Notes: generated from the sequence alone by a model not told the origin. Shown: positions 34,950 to 44,493, counted from the stretch's first letter. The stretch: 64,000 nucleotides of DNA from Pseudolysinimonas_A sp947085045 (GCA_947085045.1 CAMTUU010000013.1:1-64000); one strand, 5' to 3'. Numbers and translations are program-made.

Positions 34950-35936
34950 ATGACGAACCCGTTCACGTTCACCATCACCACGACCCGTTTCAACGAGGAC
35001 TACGAACCCGCCGACGGCACGCGCGCGACCACGAACTTCGCCAATCTCGCCCGCGGCGAGCACCGCCGGCAGAACCTCCGCAACGCGCTGACGATGATGA
35101 CCCGTCGATTCAACGACCTCGCCCACTGGGACAACCCGGCCGGGAGCCGCTACGCCGTCGAACTCGACATCGTCGGCGTCGAGGTGCGGTTCGCCGCAGA
35201 CGACGCCGACCAGGCATTCCCGGTGATCGAGATGCTCGAGATCCAGATCATCGACCTGTCCACCGGCACCCGCCATCAGGGGATCGTGGGCAACAACTTG
35301 TCCTCGTACGTGCGCGACTATGACTTCAGCATCGTCCTGCCCGCCGCCCAGGCCGCGGGGGCCGGCGTCCCCGCCGACTTCGGCGACCTGCACGGCAAGC
35401 TGTTCCAGCGCTTCGTCGACTCCGAGACCTACCGGGAGCGCTTCGCGCAGCCGCCGGTGATCTGCATCAGCGTCTCGACGAGCCGGACGTACCAGCGCAC
35501 GGGCAACCACCATCCGGTCCTCGGCGTCGAGTACGAGCAGGACGAGTTCTCGATGACCGACGAGTACTTCGGCAAGATGGGGCTCAGGGTGCGCTACTTC
35601 ATGCCCCCGGGCAGTGTTGCGCCGCTCGCGTTCTACTTTCGGGGCGACCTCGTCAACGACTACACCGATCTTCAGCTCGTCGGCACGATCAGCACGATGG
35701 AGACGTTCCAGAAGATCTACCGCCCGGAGCTTTACAACGCGAACTCGGCGGCCCCCCGGATCTACCGGCCGACCCTCGAGCAGCAGGACTACTCGCGGAC
35801 GCAGATCGACTACGACCGTGTCGAGCGCGGTCAGCTCGCCGTCACCCAGGGCACGTACACCGAGGAGCACTTCATCACTCCGCACCGGGACGTGCTGGAA
35901 CGATGGGCCGCGGACTACCCGGTGCCGGTCGGATGA
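34950..35936 (+). CDS. mesX: MesX (DUF1852), partner of the MesD methionine synthase
   Basis: 328 residues of the DUF1852 family (NPFTFTITTTRFNEDYEPADGTRATTNFANLARGE at the N-terminus, split by short stretches; FGKMGLRVRYFMPPGSVAPLAFYFRGDLVNDY in the second half). DUF1852 proteins were genetically shown to be needed with MesD for methionine synthesis in the presence of oxygen (Price and colleagues described MesX/MesD as a folate-independent methionine synthase pair). Biochemical role unknown; perhaps makes or delivers the methyl donor. Start ATG 34950 with GGAGGG; overlaps mesD as ATGA. Confidence 0.85.
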   Translation: MTNPFTFTITTTRFNEDYEPADGTRATTNFANLARGEHRRQNLRNALTMMTRRFNDLAHWDNPAGSRYAVELDIVGVEVRFAADDADQAFPVIEMLEIQIIDLSTGTRHQGIVGNNLSSYVRDYDFSIVLPAAQAAGAGVPADFGDLHGKLFQRFVDSETYRERFAQPPVICISVSTSRTYQRTGNHHPVLGVEYEQDEFSMTDEYFGKMGLRVRYFMPPGSVAPLAFYFRGDLVNDYTDLQLVGTISTMETFQKIYRPELYNANSAAPRIYRPTLEQQDYSRTQIDYDRVERGQLAVTQGTYTEEHFITPHRDVLERWAADYPVPVG

Positions 35937-36970
35937 CCGCCTTCCTCTCCACCTCGATCGTGGGCAGTCTTCCGAAGCCGTCGTGGCTCGCGGAGCCGGA
36001 GACCCTGTGGTCGCCGTGGACGTTGCAGGGTGACGCGCTCGTCGAGGGCAAGCAGGATGCGCTGCGGATCGCCGTCCAGGAGCAGCGCCACGCGGGCATC
36101 GACATCATCAGCGACGGGGAGCAGACCCGCCAGCACTTCGTCACGACCTTCATCGAGCATCTCAGCGGTGTTGATTTCGACAAGCGCGAGACCGTGCGCA
36201 TCCGCGACCGGTACGACGCGAGCGTGCCGACCGTGGTGGGTGCCGTGAGCCGCGAGGAACCCGTCTTCGTCGAGGACGCGAGATTTCTCCGCAGGCAGAC
36301 CGATCAGCCGATCAAGTGGGCGCTCCCCGGCCCGATGACGATGATCGACACGCTCTCCGACCGCTACTACCGGAGCCGCGAGAGGCTGGCCTGGGAGTTC
36401 GCGACGATCCTCAATCAGGAGGCGCGCGAGCTGGAGGCGGCCGGGGTCGACATCATCCAGTTCGATGAGCCGTCGTTCAACGTCTTCTTCGACGAGATGA
36501 AGGACTGGGGGGTCGCCGCGCTGGAGCGGGCGGCGGAGGGGCTCCGCGCCGAGACCGTCGTGCACATCTGCTACGGCTACGGGATCACGGCGAACACCGC
36601 CTGGAAGGCCACCCTCGGGTCGGAGTGGCGGCAGTACGAGGAGTCCTTCCCCCTGCTGCGGGGCTCGACGATCGACACCATCTCACTGGAATCCCACCAT
36701 TCACATGTGCCGATGGACCTCATCGAACTCATCCGGGGGAAGAAGGTCATGCTCGGGGCGATCGACGTGGCGAGCGAGGAGATCGAATCCCCCGAGGAGG
36801 TCGCCGACACCCTCCGGAAGGCCCTGCAGTTCGTCGACGCGGACAAGCTCGTGCCCAGCACGAACTGCGGCATGGCTCCCCTGCCGCGGAACGTCGCGCG
36901 GGCGAAGCTCGGCGCGCTCAGCGCGGGCGCGGCGATCGTTCGCGACGAACTCCGGGGGGCTGCTGGGTGA
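35933..36970 (+). CDS. mesD: MesD, core-MetE type folate-independent methionine synthase
   Basis: 345 residues, corresponding to only the C-terminal catalytic barrel of cobalamin-independent MetE, with no N-terminal folate-binding half. Zinc ligands visible are His211 and Cys213 (HICYGYG), probably Glu253 (SLESHHSHVP) and Cys312 (NCGMAPLPR). Homocysteine-site ISDGEQTRQHF near residue 60 is present. The neighbour mesX identifies the MesD subgroup, which needs oxygen and an unknown methyl donor rather than methyl-folate. Translationally coupled to mesX. Confidence 0.85.
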   Translation: MTAFLSTSIVGSLPKPSWLAEPETLWSPWTLQGDALVEGKQDALRIAVQEQRHAGIDIISDGEQTRQHFVTTFIEHLSGVDFDKRETVRIRDRYDASVPTVVGAVSREEPVFVEDARFLRRQTDQPIKWALPGPMTMIDTLSDRYYRSRERLAWEFATILNQEARELEAAGVDIIQFDEPSFNVFFDEMKDWGVAALERAAEGLRAETVVHICYGYGITANTAWKATLGSEWRQYEESFPLLRGSTIDTISLESHHSHVPMDLIELIRGKKVMLGAIDVASEEIESPEEVADTLRKALQFVDADKLVPSTNCGMAPLPRNVARAKLGALSAGAAIVRDELRGAAG

Positions 36971-37058
36971 GTCCCACCGCCGAGGCAGGCGTCGGGACCC
37001 TCCCGGGATCCGCCTTCTCGGTGACCCGCCGACTCGCGCGATCGATCGGCGGGTGATC

Positions 37059-38564
37059 TCAACCGCCGAGCGCCGACCGGATCTCCTTCGCGATGCGATC
37101 CGTCGCGACCAGGCGGATGCGCGTGCCGTCCTCCTCGTACTCGGTTTCGAGCACGCGTGCCTTCTGATGCGCGAGCGAGATGATCTCGCCGCGGTCGTAG
37201 GGCACGAGCAGGTCGAGTTGGACGTCCCACTGCGGCAGGGTGTCGGCAATCCGCTGACGCAGCTCGTCGATCCCCTCCCCCGTGCGGGCGCTCACGAACA
37301 CGGCGCCCGGCTCGAGCCCGCGCAGCAGCAGACGACGATCGTCGTCGGCAAGGTCCGCCTTGTTGAAGACCACGATCTCGGGCAGGTCGCGGGCGCCGAC
37401 ATCCCCGATCACGTCCCGCACCGTCGCCAGCTGGGCGCCCGGGTCGGGATGTGCGCCGTCGACGACGTGCACGATGACGTCGGAGTTGCCGACCTCCTCG
37501 AGCGTCGAACGGAACGCCTCGACCAGCTGCGTCGGCAGGCTGCGCACGAACCCGACCGTGTCGGCGAGCGTGAACTCCCGGCCGTCGGGCGTCGACGAGC
37601 GGCGCACCGTCGGGTCGAGGGTCGCGAACAACTGGTTCTGCACCAGCACGCCCGCCTGCGTCAGCCGGTTGAGCAGGCTCGACTTGCCCGCATTCGTGTA
37701 CCCGGCGATCGCGACGCTCGGCACCTCGAAGCGGTCGCGGTTGGCCCGCTTCGCCTCCCGTGCCGGCGCGAAGCCCTTGATCTGCTTGCGCAGCTTCGCC
37801 ATCCGGTCGTGGATGCGGCGGCGGTCCAGTTCGATCTTCGTCTCACCCGGACCACGCGATCCCATCCCCGCGCCGCCCGAGCCCACCTGGCCCCCCGCCT
37901 GCCGCGACATCGAGTCACCCCAGCCGCGGAGGCGCGGGAGGAGGTACTCGAGTTGCGCGAGTTCGACCTGCGCGCGGCCCTCACGGCTCTTGGCATGCTG
38001 GCTGAAGATGTCGAGGATGACGGCCGTGCGGTCGATCACCTTCACCTTCACCCGGTCCTCGAGCGCGCGCCGTTGGCTGGGTGCGAGTTCGGTGTCGGCG
38101 ATCACGGTGTCGGCTTCGAGCGCCGCGACGATCGCCGCGAGCTCTTCCACCTTGCCGCGGCCGAAGTAGGTCGAGGGGTCGGGATGCGGGCGCCGCTGCA
38201 GCAACCCGTCGAGCACCGACGCACCCGCTGTCTCGGCGAGGGCGGCGAGTTCGCGCAGCGAGTTCTCGGCATCCTCCACGTCGCGGTTGTAGACGCCGAT
38301 CAGCACGACGTTCTCGAGCCGCAGCTGCCGGTATTCGACCTCGGTGACGTCCTGGAGCTCGGTGCTGAGCCCCGGGACGCGCCGCAGCGACGCGCGATCC
38401 TCGCGGTCGAGCTGCTCGCCGTCGACATCCGCGGTGCTGGTCTCGTCGTCGTGGAGCGCCTCGGCCCGGCGGTCGCCGAAGCGGCGCACCGTCGCCCGTG
38501 ACTCGTCGCTGGCGAGGACGCGGTCGAGGTCGAGGTCGGATCGTGTGGTCTCAGCGTCGGTCAT
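37059..38564 (-). CDS. hflX: ribosome-associated GTPase HflX
   Basis: 501 residues. N-terminal ~70 residues are acidic and variable, then the HflX domain (LENVVLIGVY, TYFGRGKVEEL, DTVIADTELAPSQRRALE), a Gly-rich linker with GSRGPGETKIELDRR, and the G domain with G1 AGYTNAGKSSL, G3 DTVGFVRSLP and G4 VFNKADL. HflX splits stalled or hibernating ribosomes. Start ATG 38564. Divergent from the RsmC-like gene. lexA-hflX proximity is common; the mes genes appear inserted between. Confidence 0.95.
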   Translation of the reverse strand: MTDAETTRSDLDLDRVLASDESRATVRRFGDRRAEALHDDETSTADVDGEQLDREDRASLRRVPGLSTELQDVTEVEYRQLRLENVVLIGVYNRDVEDAENSLRELAALAETAGASVLDGLLQRRPHPDPSTYFGRGKVEELAAIVAALEADTVIADTELAPSQRRALEDRVKVKVIDRTAVILDIFSQHAKSREGRAQVELAQLEYLLPRLRGWGDSMSRQAGGQVGSGGAGMGSRGPGETKIELDRRRIHDRMAKLRKQIKGFAPAREAKRANRDRFEVPSVAIAGYTNAGKSSLLNRLTQAGVLVQNQLFATLDPTVRRSSTPDGREFTLADTVGFVRSLPTQLVEAFRSTLEEVGNSDVIVHVVDGAHPDPGAQLATVRDVIGDVGARDLPEIVVFNKADLADDDRRLLLRGLEPGAVFVSARTGEGIDELRQRIADTLPQWDVQLDLLVPYDRGEIISLAHQKARVLETEYEEDGTRIRLVATDRIAKEIRSALGG

Positions 38565-38624
38565 CGTGTTTTTCACCCTAGTTCTGTGTTCTGGTCGTTC
38601 GTGGTTTTCGGTAGGTTCGTACGC

Positions 38625-39287
38625 ATGCCCGCCTCCGAGCACTACTTCTCGGATTCCCCGCGGGGCGAGCTCATCCCCCGCACCATCTCGGTACGACTCG
38701 CGGGGCGTGACCTGGAGCTGACGACCGCTAACGGCGTCTTCAGCCCGGAACGGGTGGATGTCGGCACCTCGGTGCTGCTGTCCAACGTCCCGGCCCCGCC
38801 GCCCGGTGGCAACCTGCTCGACCTCGGCTGCGGCTGGGGTCCGATCGCGATCTCACTCGCTCTCGAATCCCCGCGAGCCACGGTCTGGGCGGTCGACGTG
38901 AACGAGCGCTCTCTCGACCTCGTGCGGCGCAACGCCGCCCAGGTCGGGATCACGAACATCAATGCCGTCCGGCCCGAGGAGGTTCCGGCGGATGCGCTGT
39001 TCACCTCGATCTGGTCGAACCCGCCGATCCGCGTGGGCAAGAACGAGTTGCACGCCATGCTGCTGCACTGGCTGCCGCGACTCGAACCCGGTTCCGACGC
39101 CTGGTTGGTCGTGCAACGCAACCTGGGGTCCGACTCGCTGCAGCGCTGGTTGCAGACGGAGCTTCCGAGAGACTTCGCGGTCTTGCGCGCGGCGACCAAC
39201 AAGGGCTACCGAGTGCTGCGATGCCGGCGACGTTCGGGACTGACTCAACCGATCGACGTGGTGGGCGACGAGACCGACGTCTCTTAG
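38625..39287 (+). CDS. class I SAM-dependent methyltransferase, RsmC-like
   Basis: 220 residues. SAM motif I LDLGCGWGPIAISLA (about residue 65), acidic loop VWAVDVNERS, and the NPPI motif (SNPPIRVGK) of N-methyltransferases acting on guanine. FSPERVDVGTSVLL upstream is typical of the RsmC/RlmG C-terminal domain. Probable target is G in 16S rRNA but this is not certain. Starts at ATG 38625. Its TAG overlaps the dapF TAA on the opposite strand. Confidence 0.88.
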   Translation: MPASEHYFSDSPRGELIPRTISVRLAGRDLELTTANGVFSPERVDVGTSVLLSNVPAPPPGGNLLDLGCGWGPIAISLALESPRATVWAVDVNERSLDLVRRNAAQVGITNINAVRPEEVPADALFTSIWSNPPIRVGKNELHAMLLHWLPRLEPGSDAWLVVQRNLGSDSLQRWLQTELPRDFAVLRAATNKGYRVLRCRRRSGLTQPIDVVGDETDVS

Positions 39288-40162
39288 AGAAGCTTCATGA
39301 TCCCCGAGAATACCAGCTCGACCGGCCCGCTGAGCAGCACGTGGTCGCCGTTCGCCGTCGGCACAACGCGCACCCCGACCGTTCCACCGGGCACGTCGAC
39401 GCTCCACGCGTGGGGCGCGGCGGGGCCGGCCCAGTGACGCGTGGCCAGGGCGGCGGCTGCGGCTCCGGTGCCGCAGGAGAGGGTCTCCCCCGAGCCGCGC
39501 TCGTGAACGCGCATCCGGATCCGGCCGACGCCGTCCTGCACGAGCGGATCGGCCGGGACGACGAATTCGACGTTGACGCCGTCCGGGGGCAGCGGCGTCA
39601 CCACCGGCGCCTCACCGAGGCCGAGGTCATCCAGCTCGGTGTCGTCGGCGAGAGCCACGACGACGTGCGGGTTGCCGACCCCGACCGCAAGGCCGGGACG
39701 GTCGACGTGCAACCCGTCGGCGGCGACCATCGCGTCGCCGCCGACGACGAACGGGCCGAGGTCGACCTCGAAGCCGTCGACCGTGCGGGTGAGGTCGCGC
39801 ACGCCCCCGCGGGTGCCGATGGCGACGGTCTGGCCGACCGCGAGGTCGAGCAACCCTTGGTCGAGCAGATAGGAACCGTAGACGCGGATGCCGTTGCCGC
39901 ACATCTCCGCGGGACTGCCGTCGGCGTTGTGGTAGTCCATGAACCATTCGGCGGCCGGATCTTCCGCGAGGGCTGCGGCGCCCTCGGGGAGGTTGGCCGA
40001 GCGCACGGCGCGGATGACACCGTCACCGCCGACGCCGAAGTGGCGGTCGGCGAGGGCGGCCAGGTCGGCGGCGTCCAGATCGACCTCACCCTTCGGGTCG
40101 GCGAACAGGACGAAATCGTTGCCGGTGCCGTGCCCCTTGGTGAAGGCGATGTCGAGCGTCAC
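39284..40162 (-). CDS. dapF: diaminopimelate epimerase
   Basis: Converts LL- to meso-diaminopimelate for peptidoglycan and lysine. 292 residues. Two catalytic cysteines are in AEMCGNGIRVYG (about residue 89) and SCGTGAAAAA (about residue 229). N-terminal FTKGHGTGNDFVLF is typical. GTG start 40162. Follows miaA by 10 bp on the same strand. Confidence 0.97.
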   Translation of the reverse strand: MTLDIAFTKGHGTGNDFVLFADPKGEVDLDAADLAALADRHFGVGGDGVIRAVRSANLPEGAAALAEDPAAEWFMDYHNADGSPAEMCGNGIRVYGSYLLDQGLLDLAVGQTVAIGTRGGVRDLTRTVDGFEVDLGPFVVGGDAMVAADGLHVDRPGLAVGVGNPHVVVALADDTELDDLGLGEAPVVTPLPPDGVNVEFVVPADPLVQDGVGRIRMRVHERGSGETLSCGTGAAAAALATRHWAGPAAPHAWSVDVPGGTVGVRVVPTANGDHVLLSGPVELVFSGIMKLL

Positions 40163-40172
40163 GCCTTCGAGG

Positions 40173-41087
40173 CTATCCGGGCGCCGACCTCACCGCTGCC
40201 AGCGCCGCGTCGATCCGCCTGGGATCGTCGGCGTCGAGCCAGACGGTGTCGGCGAAGCGCCCGAACCAGCTGACCTGGCGCCGCGCGTACTTGCGCGTCA
40301 GCAGCGCCGCCTGCTCAACGGCTTCGGCCTCGGTCACCTCACCCGCGAGTTGCGCGGCGGCCTGCGCGTAGCCGATCGCCCGACGCGCGGTGACCCCGAG
40401 CCCGGCCGGCAGCAGGCCCTCGACCTCGGCGACCAGACCGTTTCGCCACATCGCCGCCACGCGCGCGTCGAGCCGGTCGACGAGTCTCGCGCGGTCGAGC
40501 CGGAGCCCGATGGTGACGCTTGGCCGCCACGGGCGCTCCTCGGCGCCGAGACCCGCCCCGAACGGCTCCCCCGTCAGTTCGACGACCTCGAGTGCCCGCA
40601 CGAGACGACGGCCGTTCGCGGCTCCGATCGCCTCGGCGGCGACCGGGTCGACTTCGCGCAGACGGCGGTGGAGCATCCCGGGTCCCTCAACGGCGAGGTC
40701 GGCCTCCAGCCGCTCGCGCAGGCGCGCGTCCGTGCCCGGGAACCGGAAGTCGTAGAGCACGCTCGACACGTACAGGCCGCTACCTCCGACCAGGATCGCT
40801 GCGGCATCCCGCGCCAGGATGTCGTCGATCACCGCGCGCGCCTCGACCTGGTAGCGGGCGACGCTCGCCTCGTCGCGCGGGTCGAGCACGTCCAGCAGGT
40901 GATGCGGGATGCCGCGGCGCTCCGCCGGAGGCAGCTTCGCGGTGCCGACATCCATGCCGCGATAGAGCTGCATCGCGTCGGCGTTGACGATCTCGGCCAC
41001 GCCACCGGCGGCGCGCAGACGCTCGGCGAGGTCGAGCGAGAGCGCCGACTTGCCCGTGCCGGTCGGACCGACGACCGCGAGGAGCAC
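40173..41087 (-). CDS. miaA: tRNA dimethylallyltransferase
   Basis: Adds a dimethylallyl group to A37 of tRNAs reading UNN codons. 304 residues from GTG 41087. Walker A GPTGTGKSALSLDLAE, DAMQLYRGMDVGTAK, and GGSGLYVSSVLYDF are diagnostic. The annotated GTG gives MLLAVVGPTG; a CTG at 41093 in a CTGA overlap with the miaB stop is an alternative. The open frame upstream runs through miaB and is not coding. MiaB then methylthiolates the product, so the two adjacent genes act in series. Confidence 0.95.
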   Translation of the reverse strand: MLLAVVGPTGTGKSALSLDLAERLRAAGGVAEIVNADAMQLYRGMDVGTAKLPPAERRGIPHHLLDVLDPRDEASVARYQVEARAVIDDILARDAAAILVGGSGLYVSSVLYDFRFPGTDARLRERLEADLAVEGPGMLHRRLREVDPVAAEAIGAANGRRLVRALEVVELTGEPFGAGLGAEERPWRPSVTIGLRLDRARLVDRLDARVAAMWRNGLVAEVEGLLPAGLGVTARRAIGYAQAAAQLAGEVTEAEAVEQAALLTRKYARRQVSWFGRFADTVWLDADDPRRIDAALAAVRSAPG

Positions 41088-41089
41088 GG

Positions 41090-42613
41090 TCAGTGCCCGC
41101 TGGCGCGCAGCCCGATCGTCGGGATGCCCACCGTCGGAAGGCCGAGACTGACCCGTCCGGCGGCGTCGGTCGGCGTGGCGGGGACGGCGCAGGACTCGGC
41201 CTCGGCGCGATCCCAGGCGTCGCCCGAGCGCGTGCGGCGCACCGGCAGCACGCCGGTCGCGGGCGCGGCGATCAGGTAGTGCGGCGCGGTGCGGGTCACC
41301 TCGACGGTGACGACGTCGCCGGGCCGCGGGACCTCGCCCCCCGCGGGCACGTCGAAGTGCACGAGGCGGTTGTCTTCGGCGCGCCCCGACATCCGGCCGC
41401 GCTGCAGGTCGCGGCGGCCTTCGCCGGGCGCGACGAGCACCTCGACGCTCGAGCCGACGAGTCTCGCGTTCTCGTCGCCCGAGATGCGCTCCTGGAGTTC
41501 GATGAGGCGCTCGTAGCGCTCCTGCACGACCTCCTTGGGCAGCTGGTCGGGCAACGTCGCCGCGGGCGTGCCCGGGCGGATCGAGTACTGGAAGGTGAAC
41601 GCCGACGCGAAGCGGGCCTGCTCGACGACGCGCATCGTCTCGAGGAAGTCCTCCTCGGTCTCGCCGGGGAAGCCGACGATGATGTCGGTCGAGATGGCGG
41701 CGTGCGGCATCTTCTCGCGGACGCGGTCGAGGATGCCGAGGAACTTCTCCGACCGGTACGACCGGCGCATCGCCTTGAGGATGCGATCGGAGCCCGACTG
41801 GAGCGGCATGTGCAGCTGCGGCATCACGTTCGGAGTCTCGGCCATCGCGTCGATGACGTCGTCGGTGAAGGCGGCGGGATGCGGGCTCGTGAACCGCACG
41901 CGCTCGAGCCCGTCGATCTCGCCGGCGGCACGGAGGAGCTTGCCGAACGCGAGCCGGTCGCCGAACTCGACGCCGTAAGAGTTGACGTTCTGGCCGAGCA
42001 GCGTGACCTCGAGGGCGCCGTCGTCGACGAGCATCTGGATCTCGGAGAGGATGTCGCCGGGTCGGCGGTCCTTCTCCTTGCCGCGCAGCGAGGGCACGAT
42101 GCAGAACGTGCAGGTGTTGTTGCAGCCCACCGAGATCGACACCCAGCCGCTGTGAGTGGAATCGCGACGGGCGGGGAGGGTCGAGGGGAAGACCTCGAGG
42201 GATTCGAGGATCTCGATCTGCGCCTCGTCGTTGTGGCGCGCACGCTCGAGCAGGCTCGGCAGCGAGCCCATGTTGTGGGTGCCGAACACGACGTCGACCC
42301 ACGGGGCCTTGTCGAGGATGACCGACTTGTCCTTCTGGGCGAGGCAGCCGCCGACCGCGATCTGCATGCCCTCGTGCTCGCGCTTCGTGCTCGCGAGGTG
42401 GCCGAGGGTGCCGTAGAGCTTGTTGTCGGCGTTCTCGCGCACGGCGCAGGTGTTGATGACGACGACATCCGCCGGCTCGCCGTCGGCGCGCACATAGCCG
42501 GCGGCCTCGAGCGACCCGGAGAGCCGTTCGGAGTCGTGGACGTTCATCTGGCAGCCGAAGGTGCGCACCTCGTAGGTGCGCGGGCGCGCCTGGGTCGGGG
42601 TGAGGAGCGTCAT
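41090..42613 (-). CDS. miaB: tRNA-2-methylthio-N6-dimethylallyladenosine synthase
   Basis: Radical-SAM methylthiotransferase with 507 residues. N-terminal UPF0004 domain with cysteines in FGCQMNVHD, INTCAVREN and VGGCLAQ, radical-SAM cluster CNNTCTFCIVP (about residue 168), and a C-terminal TRAM domain (about 385-450). The last ~55 residues are a variable Pro/Thr tail. ATG 42613. Confidence 0.96.
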   Translation of the reverse strand: MTLLTPTQARPRTYEVRTFGCQMNVHDSERLSGSLEAAGYVRADGEPADVVVINTCAVRENADNKLYGTLGHLASTKREHEGMQIAVGGCLAQKDKSVILDKAPWVDVVFGTHNMGSLPSLLERARHNDEAQIEILESLEVFPSTLPARRDSTHSGWVSISVGCNNTCTFCIVPSLRGKEKDRRPGDILSEIQMLVDDGALEVTLLGQNVNSYGVEFGDRLAFGKLLRAAGEIDGLERVRFTSPHPAAFTDDVIDAMAETPNVMPQLHMPLQSGSDRILKAMRRSYRSEKFLGILDRVREKMPHAAISTDIIVGFPGETEEDFLETMRVVEQARFASAFTFQYSIRPGTPAATLPDQLPKEVVQERYERLIELQERISGDENARLVGSSVEVLVAPGEGRRDLQRGRMSGRAEDNRLVHFDVPAGGEVPRPGDVVTVEVTRTAPHYLIAAPATGVLPVRRTRSGDAWDRAEAESCAVPATPTDAAGRVSLGLPTVGIPTIGLRASGH

Positions 42614-42672
42614 GCTCGAAATCCTAGGCGTCGGAAGCTGGGGGATGCTGACGCGGGGGTCAGTGGAACGGC

Positions 42673-43338
42673 TCAGCGGAACGCGACGCCGCGGCGCGCG
42701 GTGAGCGGAAGCGCCTGGTCGACGGCCGCACGGATGGTGCTGCCGCCATAGCCTCGGCGGGCGAGGAACGCCGAGAGGCGCCGCACGGCGACCTCGCGGT
42801 CGAGGTTGCGCAGCTGCCCGGCGCGCTTGAGCGCGATCTCGCGGGCGCGGGACAGTTCATCGCCGGTGTCGATCAGGTCGAGCGCGTACTCGATCGCGGC
42901 CGGGGCGAGCAGACGCCGCGTCAGTTCGGCCGCGATCGCTGAGCGACCGAGCCCTTTGCGCTCCTGAAGGGTGCCGACCAGATTCTGGGCGAGGGCGATG
43001 TCGTCGAGGTAGCCGTCGCGCTCGAGGCGGGTGACCTCGGCGGCGATCTCGTCGTCGTCGAAACCGCGATCGCGCAGGTGCCGCTCGGTCTCCCGGCGAG
43101 ACAGGCCGCGTCGCGAGAGCGCGGTGATCGAGACGTGGTGGGCCGCGCCGACCGGAGCGGGCTCGGCGACGTCCTCATCGAGGACAGCCGCGGGTTCGGC
43201 GCCCGGCACGGCCCAGGCGGCGCCCGCGGGAGACGGACCGATGGAACGAGCCGACGACGGCTCCGCGGGGTGCGGGGGCAGCACGCCGGGGAGGTAGGTG
43301 ACACGGGCGAGCGTGCCGTCGTCGTCGAGCCGTTCCAT
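42673..43338 (-). CDS. recX: recombination regulator RecX
   Basis: 221 residues. An N-terminal variable ~75 residues precede three RecX helical repeats (ALSRRGLSRRETERHLRDRGF, then AEVTRLERDGYLDD, LGRSAIAAELTRR). RecX caps and limits RecA filaments. Start ATG 43338, 51 bp after recA, in the usual recA-recX order. Confidence 0.92.
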   Translation of the reverse strand: MERLDDDGTLARVTYLPGVLPPHPAEPSSARSIGPSPAGAAWAVPGAEPAAVLDEDVAEPAPVGAAHHVSITALSRRGLSRRETERHLRDRGFDDDEIAAEVTRLERDGYLDDIALAQNLVGTLQERKGLGRSAIAAELTRRLLAPAAIEYALDLIDTGDELSRAREIALKRAGQLRNLDREVAVRRLSAFLARRGYGGSTIRAAVDQALPLTARRGVAFR

Positions 43339-43389
43339 GGGGTCTGTCTCTCTCGGGCAGGGATGTTAGGCCGGCGTGTTGGGCTGGTG

Positions 43390-44493
43390 TTACTCGCCGG
43401 CCGCGCGGAGCGCGGGCTGTTCGGCGGCCTTGCCGACCGGAGCGATCGGCGCGACGTTCGACGCCTCGAGCGCAGCCGCGGCAGCGGCCTTGCCCTCCGC
43501 TCCGATGCCGAGCTTCGAGAGGATCTTCTTCTCGATCTCGTTCGCGGTCTCGGCGTTCTCGAGCAGGAAGTTGCGGGCGTTCTCCTTGCCCTGACCGAGC
43601 TGGTCGCCGTCGTAGGTGTACCAGGCGCCCGACTTGCGGACGATCTCGTGCTCCACGCCGTAGTCGATCAGGCTGCCCTCGCGGGAGATGCCGGTGCCGT
43701 ACAGGATGTCGAACTCGGCCTGCTTGAAGGGCGGCGCCATCTTGTTCTTGACGACCTTGACACGGGTGCGGTTGCCGACGGCATCCGCACCGTCCTTCAG
43801 GGTCTCGATGCGGCGAATGTCGAGGCGCACCGAGGCGTAGAACTTCAGCGCCTTGCCGCCCGCGGTGGTCTCGGGGCTGCCGAAGAACACGCCGATCTTC
43901 TCGCGCAGCTGGTTGATGAAGATCATCGTGGTCTGGGTCGTCGACAGCGCGCCCGTGAGCTTGCGGAGCGCCTGAGACATCAGACGGGCCTGGAGGCCGA
44001 CGTGCGCGTCGCCCATCTCGCCCTCGATCTCGGCGCGGGGCACGAGCGCCGCGACGGAGTCGATGACGATGAGGTCGATCGAGCCGGACCGCACGAGCAT
44101 GTCGGCGATCTCGAGCGCCTGTTCGCCCGTGTCCGGCTGCGACACGAGCAGCGCGTCGATGTCGACGCCGAGCTTCTTGGCGTACTCGGGGTCGAGCGCG
44201 TGCTCGGCGTCGATGAACGCCGCGATGCCGCCGGCCTTCTGTGCGTTGGCGATCGCGTGCAGGGTCAAGGTCGTCTTACCCGACGACTCCGGCCCGTAGA
44301 TCTCGACGATGCGGCCGCGCGGGATGCCACCGATGCCGAGGGCGACGTCGAGGGCGATCGATCCGGTCGGGATGACGGCGACCGGCGCGCGCTCGTCGCT
44401 GCCGAGGCGCATCACCGAGCCCTTGCCGAACTGTCGGTCGATCTGGGCGAGAGCGGTCTCGAGGGCCTTCTCGCGGTCTGCGGGAGTGGGCAT
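43390..44493 (-). CDS. recA: recombinase RecA
   Basis: 367 residues. Walker A GPESSGKTT (about residue 71), Walker B LIVIDSVAAL, loop 1 and loop 2 (FINQLREKIGVFFGSPETTAGGKALKF split across), and a C-terminal Ala/Glu tail. No intein. ATG 44493 after GGAAG. Transcribed from a LexA-controlled promoter at 44707-44735, leaving a ~205-nt leader. Confidence 0.98.
   Translation of the reverse strand: MPTPADREKALETALAQIDRQFGKGSVMRLGSDERAPVAVIPTGSIALDVALGIGGIPRGRIVEIYGPESSGKTTLTLHAIANAQKAGGIAAFIDAEHALDPEYAKKLGVDIDALLVSQPDTGEQALEIADMLVRSGSIDLIVIDSVAALVPRAEIEGEMGDAHVGLQARLMSQALRKLTGALSTTQTTMIFINQLREKIGVFFGSPETTAGGKALKFYASVRLDIRRIETLKDGADAVGNRTRVKVVKNKMAPPFKQAEFDILYGTGISREGSLIDYGVEHEIVRKSGAWYTYDGDQLGQGKENARNFLLENAETANEIEKKILSKLGIGAEGKAAAAAALEASNVAPIAPVGKAAEQPALRAAGE

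Noticed and set aside
41091..41093. CTG in a CTGA overlap as the miaA start
   Set aside because: A GTG lies 6 nt downstream (41087) and gives the usual MLLAVVGPTG N-terminus, so a rare codon is not needed; kept as an alternative only.
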